Below, piece by piece: positions 60,970 through 64,000 of a stretch of 64,000 bases of DNA. Under the pieces are notes generated by a model, which saw only the letters and a program-made list of their open reading frames with translations, had not been told where the DNA came from and ran no database searches. The first letter of the stretch is position 1, and each line of letters opens with the position of its first letter. Source of the stretch: Symbiodinium natans (Eukaryota; Sar; Dinophyceae; Suessiales; Symbiodiniaceae); NCBI GenBank assembly GCA_905221605.1, contig CAJNDS010000237.1, positions 75,001 to 139,000 on the forward strand, written 5' to 3'. Made by a program: the position numbers and the translations under genes.

Positions 60970-61262
60970 TGGGTGGGGGCAGTTCGCAACGAGCATGTGG
61001 CGGGTTCGCAATGGAGGCTTCCGGGGTTCGTATGCAGGCCGGGCGGGGTTCGCCACTAACCCTGCCGAGTTCGTAGCCGGAGGGTTCGTCGAAGCCCGGG
61101 TTCCTTTTGATTTTCAATTCAAAGCCAGGGTTCGCAGAACCCTGGCTTGGGTTCGTGGAACCATCTGTTTGGGTTCGTGGCAGGGTTCGTGCTAAGCTTC
61201 CTGTTTGCTGTCTTTGGGGTTCGTGCGCGGGTTCGTGGACACACGGTTCGCAGATCTTCGTT
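60970..61262 (+). repeat. GGGTTCGY cluster
   Basis: About 14 copies of GGTTCG(C/T) in 300 bp with irregular spacing of 15-40 bp; a similar small cluster lies at 50932-50975. It resembles the tRNA B-box core GGTTCGANNCC, but no tRNA folds here. Confidence 0.75.
61122..61148. repeat. Perfect 12-bp hairpin
   Basis: AAGCCAGGGTTC, GCA loop, GAACCCTGGCTT, within the GGTTCG cluster. Looks like a terminator-type stem, but no terminator role is known for this lineage. Confidence 0.85.
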
Positions 61263-61393
61263 TGCTGCTCCTGGCTAGTTCCATACTGTATTGTTTGTCA
61301 GTCACTCGTAAGTGGCCCCAAACCATTGATGAGGCAAGTCAGGCTTCCAGTTAAGGCAGCTGCGGCCCAGGTCCCTCTCAGGAATCCTGACGA

Positions 61394-61451
61394 ATGCGTC
61401 TGCTCGTGCTGGACAAAGACGAGGCCTTTGAATTGGTTGAGGTTCTTGCAG
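61394..61451 (+). CDS. Candidate short first exon
   Basis: MRLLVLDKDEAFELVEVLAG, donor G|GTCGAA. It follows GGTCCCTC and precedes a poly-C tract (61477-61494). It may belong to the gene downstream, but the phase does not fit ATG 61794. Confidence 0.4.
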
Positions 61452-61793
61452 GTCGAATGAAAATAGCCTGAGACCCACCCCCCCCCCCCCCCCCCAAGCA
61501 AGAAAAAGTCCGCAAGCTGAAGCATTGTTGCCCCAAACCCAACCCTGATTCGATGCCTCAACCCTTGGAAAAACTCCAAAGAATCAATTTGTTTTTTGGG
61601 TCTTCCTTTGGGTTCTTCATTCCTATCTGCTGTGTGACAGCTTGAGTCTATGAGACAGCAGCACCGACTTGAGAGTGGTAGGCCAATGCACTACGTTCAG
61701 TTCATTCAAATTCTTCAGTTTCTTTCATGAAAGTAATTTGTAATAGATGCATTGTAAGGAAATCTCATTAGCAGGCCTCTCATTGCTGTGAGC

Positions 61794-63749
61794 ATGGCCC
61801 GCCAGCCTCCTAACCCACTCGTCGAGAAGTGCAAGGAAGTCCCTCACTTGGAGCACCTTGAGTTGCTCTTCTATGAAGACGACCAGAAAGGCTTGCTTCG
61901 GCACAAGACGACTGGGGAGGTGGTCCGTCTACCAAACGCCTTTCTGGGACTCCACTTTAACGAGCATGGCATGGCCTATCTGGAGATTGATGGGGCTGCG
62001 CCGATGTGGGCAAGCAGCTTGCTGAAGCATCATTTGTTCGAGGATGAACGGTCCTGCAAGTCGGAGGAGTTGCTGGAGAGGCTCTTCGTTGTCAGGAAGA
62101 GTCAGGCGGCCAATGATGGTCTTTCCCTGGAATGGTTGCAGGACCATCGTAGATCCCACAGCCTTCTGTATCCCCAGGACACGATGCGTGGTGCTTTCGA
62201 GGAGAGACCTTTGACACTTCTGTGCTTCCAGTGGGTTCCTCAGCACGAGTGCCAGTGCTACTGGCTGCTTCGGGCATTGACAAACGTGAAGAAGAAGGTT
62301 CTTCTCAAGAAGCTGCGTAAATCCTGGATCCCGGCTTTCAATGCCCGCAAAGTGGCGGGCTCCACGGACCATAAGACTCAGGGGCGTGACGACATAGTTT
62401 GGCCCGAAAGCGCGGCCGTTCCCGATGACAGGGACACGCGTCAAGGACATGATGCTTTCGTTTCTACCAGGTTCATGGTCTTCCTCATGGTCCTTCTCAC
62501 GAAGCATTACCGGCATTGCAAGGAGTGGCTGAAGCTGGTCTTCGAGCAACTGCTGCCGAAACGTGTGAAGCTGCGTGTGAACAACAGCGCCCAATCGGTG
62601 CGGGTTCGTCATTGCCTTGTGGACCTCGGGGAGGTGACCCAGCGCTCTGCGTACAAGGAGCGAATGCGGCACTGCAAAAGGCAGGTGCCTCTCAGGTTGC
62701 GACAAAAGCTGCGGCTGGAGGAGGTCCTTCATGCACTCTGGCCCTTGAAGGACTTAAGATGGCTGCTGTGGGACCTGATAGATGGGGTCTCTAGGGAGTT
62801 GGAGATCGGGGTCCATCTCTCTCAATTTCACAAAGCGCCAGCAGACAAGGATGCCTTTGTCCAATCAGAGGCGGACATGCGGGACCCTCTGGTCCGTCAG
62901 AAGAGAATGGAGGCCGCTCTTGGCAAAGCCTGGAATGCCAACAAAAGAAAGGGCAGCAAGGCCCCTCAAACGGAGGCGCAGCGGACACGGCTCCGCATGC
63001 AGGCCGAGGCGGCCCGACGCTTCACAAAGACGCTGCAGAGGAAGAAAGAGCGGAGCAGGTACCTCCTTTCCGCACGACGGCTCTTCAACAACGCTCACTT
63101 CGTCCACGTGGGCTTGGACGGCGGAAGAGCTGGCGGACGCAAGCGCTGGCTGTACTGTGTGCTGGATGCGGACACCGGGGTTTCTGCATGGGCTCCTCCT
63201 CTGCGGTTCCAAGATGGCGGGTACCGTCCCCCTGACTCTGATAAAGGTCCCTCTGCTGCAGAGCAGAAGAGATTGGATGCCAGCAGCTTGCGGTTCCTCG
63301 ACAGCTTGAAACTCATAGAGGCCACTGCTCCCACAACGGCCCAGCCCGTAGTTGCCAAGCAGACCCGTGGTCCTTCCTATGAGCAAGTGGTGGGCCTCGA
63401 CCAGACGTTGAAGTGCATGTTTCCTGCTTTGGAGGAGGGTCTTGGGTCCTTCTCGAAGCCAGCTGGGGACAGAGACTTGAGGCTCCTTCCTACCTTGGTC
63501 GTGACGTCGGATGCTGGACCGGACCTTCAAAGTGCGTTGCAGTTTCTGCAAAATGGTCTTTCTGTCCGCATGGTCCATCTATGGGAGCCACGGCACAGAT
63601 TAGCGCGAGAGCTGGAGAACAGCATCGCGCACACGGTCCATCTGAAGTCCTCGCTGGGCGTCGCAGAGATGATCCTGAACTTTTCCCGTGGTCCATGGTC
63701 TGGTCATCGCTGGTTTCGGGTCCTCCAGGCTGGGCTTCTTGTCAGTCAG
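61794..63749 (+). CDS. Large protein with RNase H/transposase-like C-terminal region, exon 1
   Basis: About 652 codons in one exon from ATG 61794 (MARQPPNPLVEKCKEVPHLE); a possible trans-splice acceptor ATTAGCAG lies at 61774. The first 350 residues match nothing I know. Residues about 425-460 read HFVHVGLDGGRAGGRKRW then a WAPP turn; about 560-600 read LPTLVVTSDAGPDLQSALQF then VHLWEPRHRLARELENSI. A strand with an acidic residue, a second hVVTSDAGP strand and a following H...RELEN helix is the order seen in MULE-like RNase H-fold transposases. This is inference; a third acidic residue would lie beyond the window. Eleven GGYCCNTC octamers occur in all three codon phases. Confidence 0.8.
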
Positions 63750-63812
63750 GTATTCCGATCCATTAACTCATAATAAGTACGAAAAAAACACATCCAAATG
63801 CAAAGAGAGACT

Positions 63813-63858
<46 letters not shown>

Positions 63859-63883
63859 TGCTAAGTAAGTCGGGAATTCTGAG
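63750..63883 (+). other. Intron with (GA)n tract
   Basis: Donor CAG|GTATTC, acceptor AATTCTGAG, both in phase 0. Contains about 22 GA units (63811-63855). Without splicing the frame would stop at TAA 63771. Confidence 0.6.
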
Positions 63884-64000
63884 GAGGAGTGCGTGGACTT
63901 TGTGTTGATGTTGGAGGCAAGTGGAACGCCTGAGTCGTCGGCCCTTCTGCACTATTTCCGACCCAGAATTGCCCGTGACCTGGGCTGGAGTGAGGCGGAA
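63884..64000 (+). CDS. Large protein, exon 2 (partial at window edge)
   Basis: EECVDFVLMLEASGTPESSA then LLHYFRPRIARDLGWSEAE, open to the last base. Joins in phase 0 to the preceding exon. Confidence 0.65.

Noticed and set aside
60970-61262. tRNA genes in the GGTTCG cluster
   Set aside because: B-box-like words recur, but no cloverleaf or A box fits around any of them.
61929-62732. 267-codon - strand frame opposite the large gene
   Set aside because: GC-rich shadow of a long + exon whose protein and splicing are coherent.
1-64000. Relict dinoflagellate spliced-leader sequences (CCATTTTGGCTCAAG)
   Set aside because: I searched by eye for the core and found only weak partial matches such as TTTTGGCTCA near 26120.
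1-64000. CRISPR array, rRNA or prokaryotic operon
   Set aside because: Repeat spacing, intron structure and composition are eukaryotic; no rRNA core sequences seen.

Overview
This looks like nuclear DNA of a dinoflagellate (Symbiodiniaceae-like). The reasons are plant-type TTTAGGG/CCCTAAA repeats, GC-rich exons that nearly all read on the + strand, introns whose donors include GC and apparently GA as well as GT, a compact cytosine-5 DNA methyltransferase of the kind dinoflagellates carry in many copies, and long proteins with no family I recognise. The assignment is an inference; another TTTAGGG-type alga or alveolate is not excluded.

Region 1 (1 to about 51,000) is dominated by arrays of TTTAGGG-type repeats in both orientations, locally homogenised variants (GGGCTTA, GGCTTTA, CCCCAAA, CCCTGAA, CCCTAAAA), homopolymer runs, microsatellites and fold-back (MITE-like) elements. 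It resembles subtelomere, but the spacers between arrays repeatedly hold short open frames on the + strand, many flanked by AG acceptors and GT/GC donors. A few are convincing: an ankyrin end exon (1-153), a complete gene at about 9.5-10.75 kb, two exons at 19.24 and 19.84 kb that join into the conserved C-terminal signature of RluA-type pseudouridine synthases, and a family of GKGK/proline exons at 33.9-36.2 kb whose differences are mostly synonymous. I therefore read the region as a row of intron-rich genes whose introns are largely telomere-like repeat. Many single exons are too short to be certain, because a 20-40 codon open frame is common by chance; confidences reflect that.

Region 2 (about 51.2-64 kb) is different: almost no telomere repeat (one patch at 51.96-52.31 kb), denser genes and short introns. 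It holds a multi-exon gene for an Ala/Pro-rich protein with coiled coil and basic tail (52.5-53.98 kb), a second low-complexity multi-exon gene possibly broken by an in-frame stop (54.5-57.27 kb), a 58 kb block of tandem duplication and palindromic 15-mers, a four-exon DNA methyltransferase (59.18-60.78 kb), and a long gene with RNase H/transposase-like features that runs off the right edge (61.79-64.0 kb).

The two most unusual signals are (i) genes threaded through telomere-like introns, where the repeat itself can supply both splice sites (G|GTTTAG ... TTTAG|G), and (ii) a degenerate octamer GGYCCNTC that I counted about 66 times on the + strand of the right 12.7 kb, against one on the - strand and two in the first 51 kb. 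It occurs in all three codon phases, so protein sequence does not explain it.
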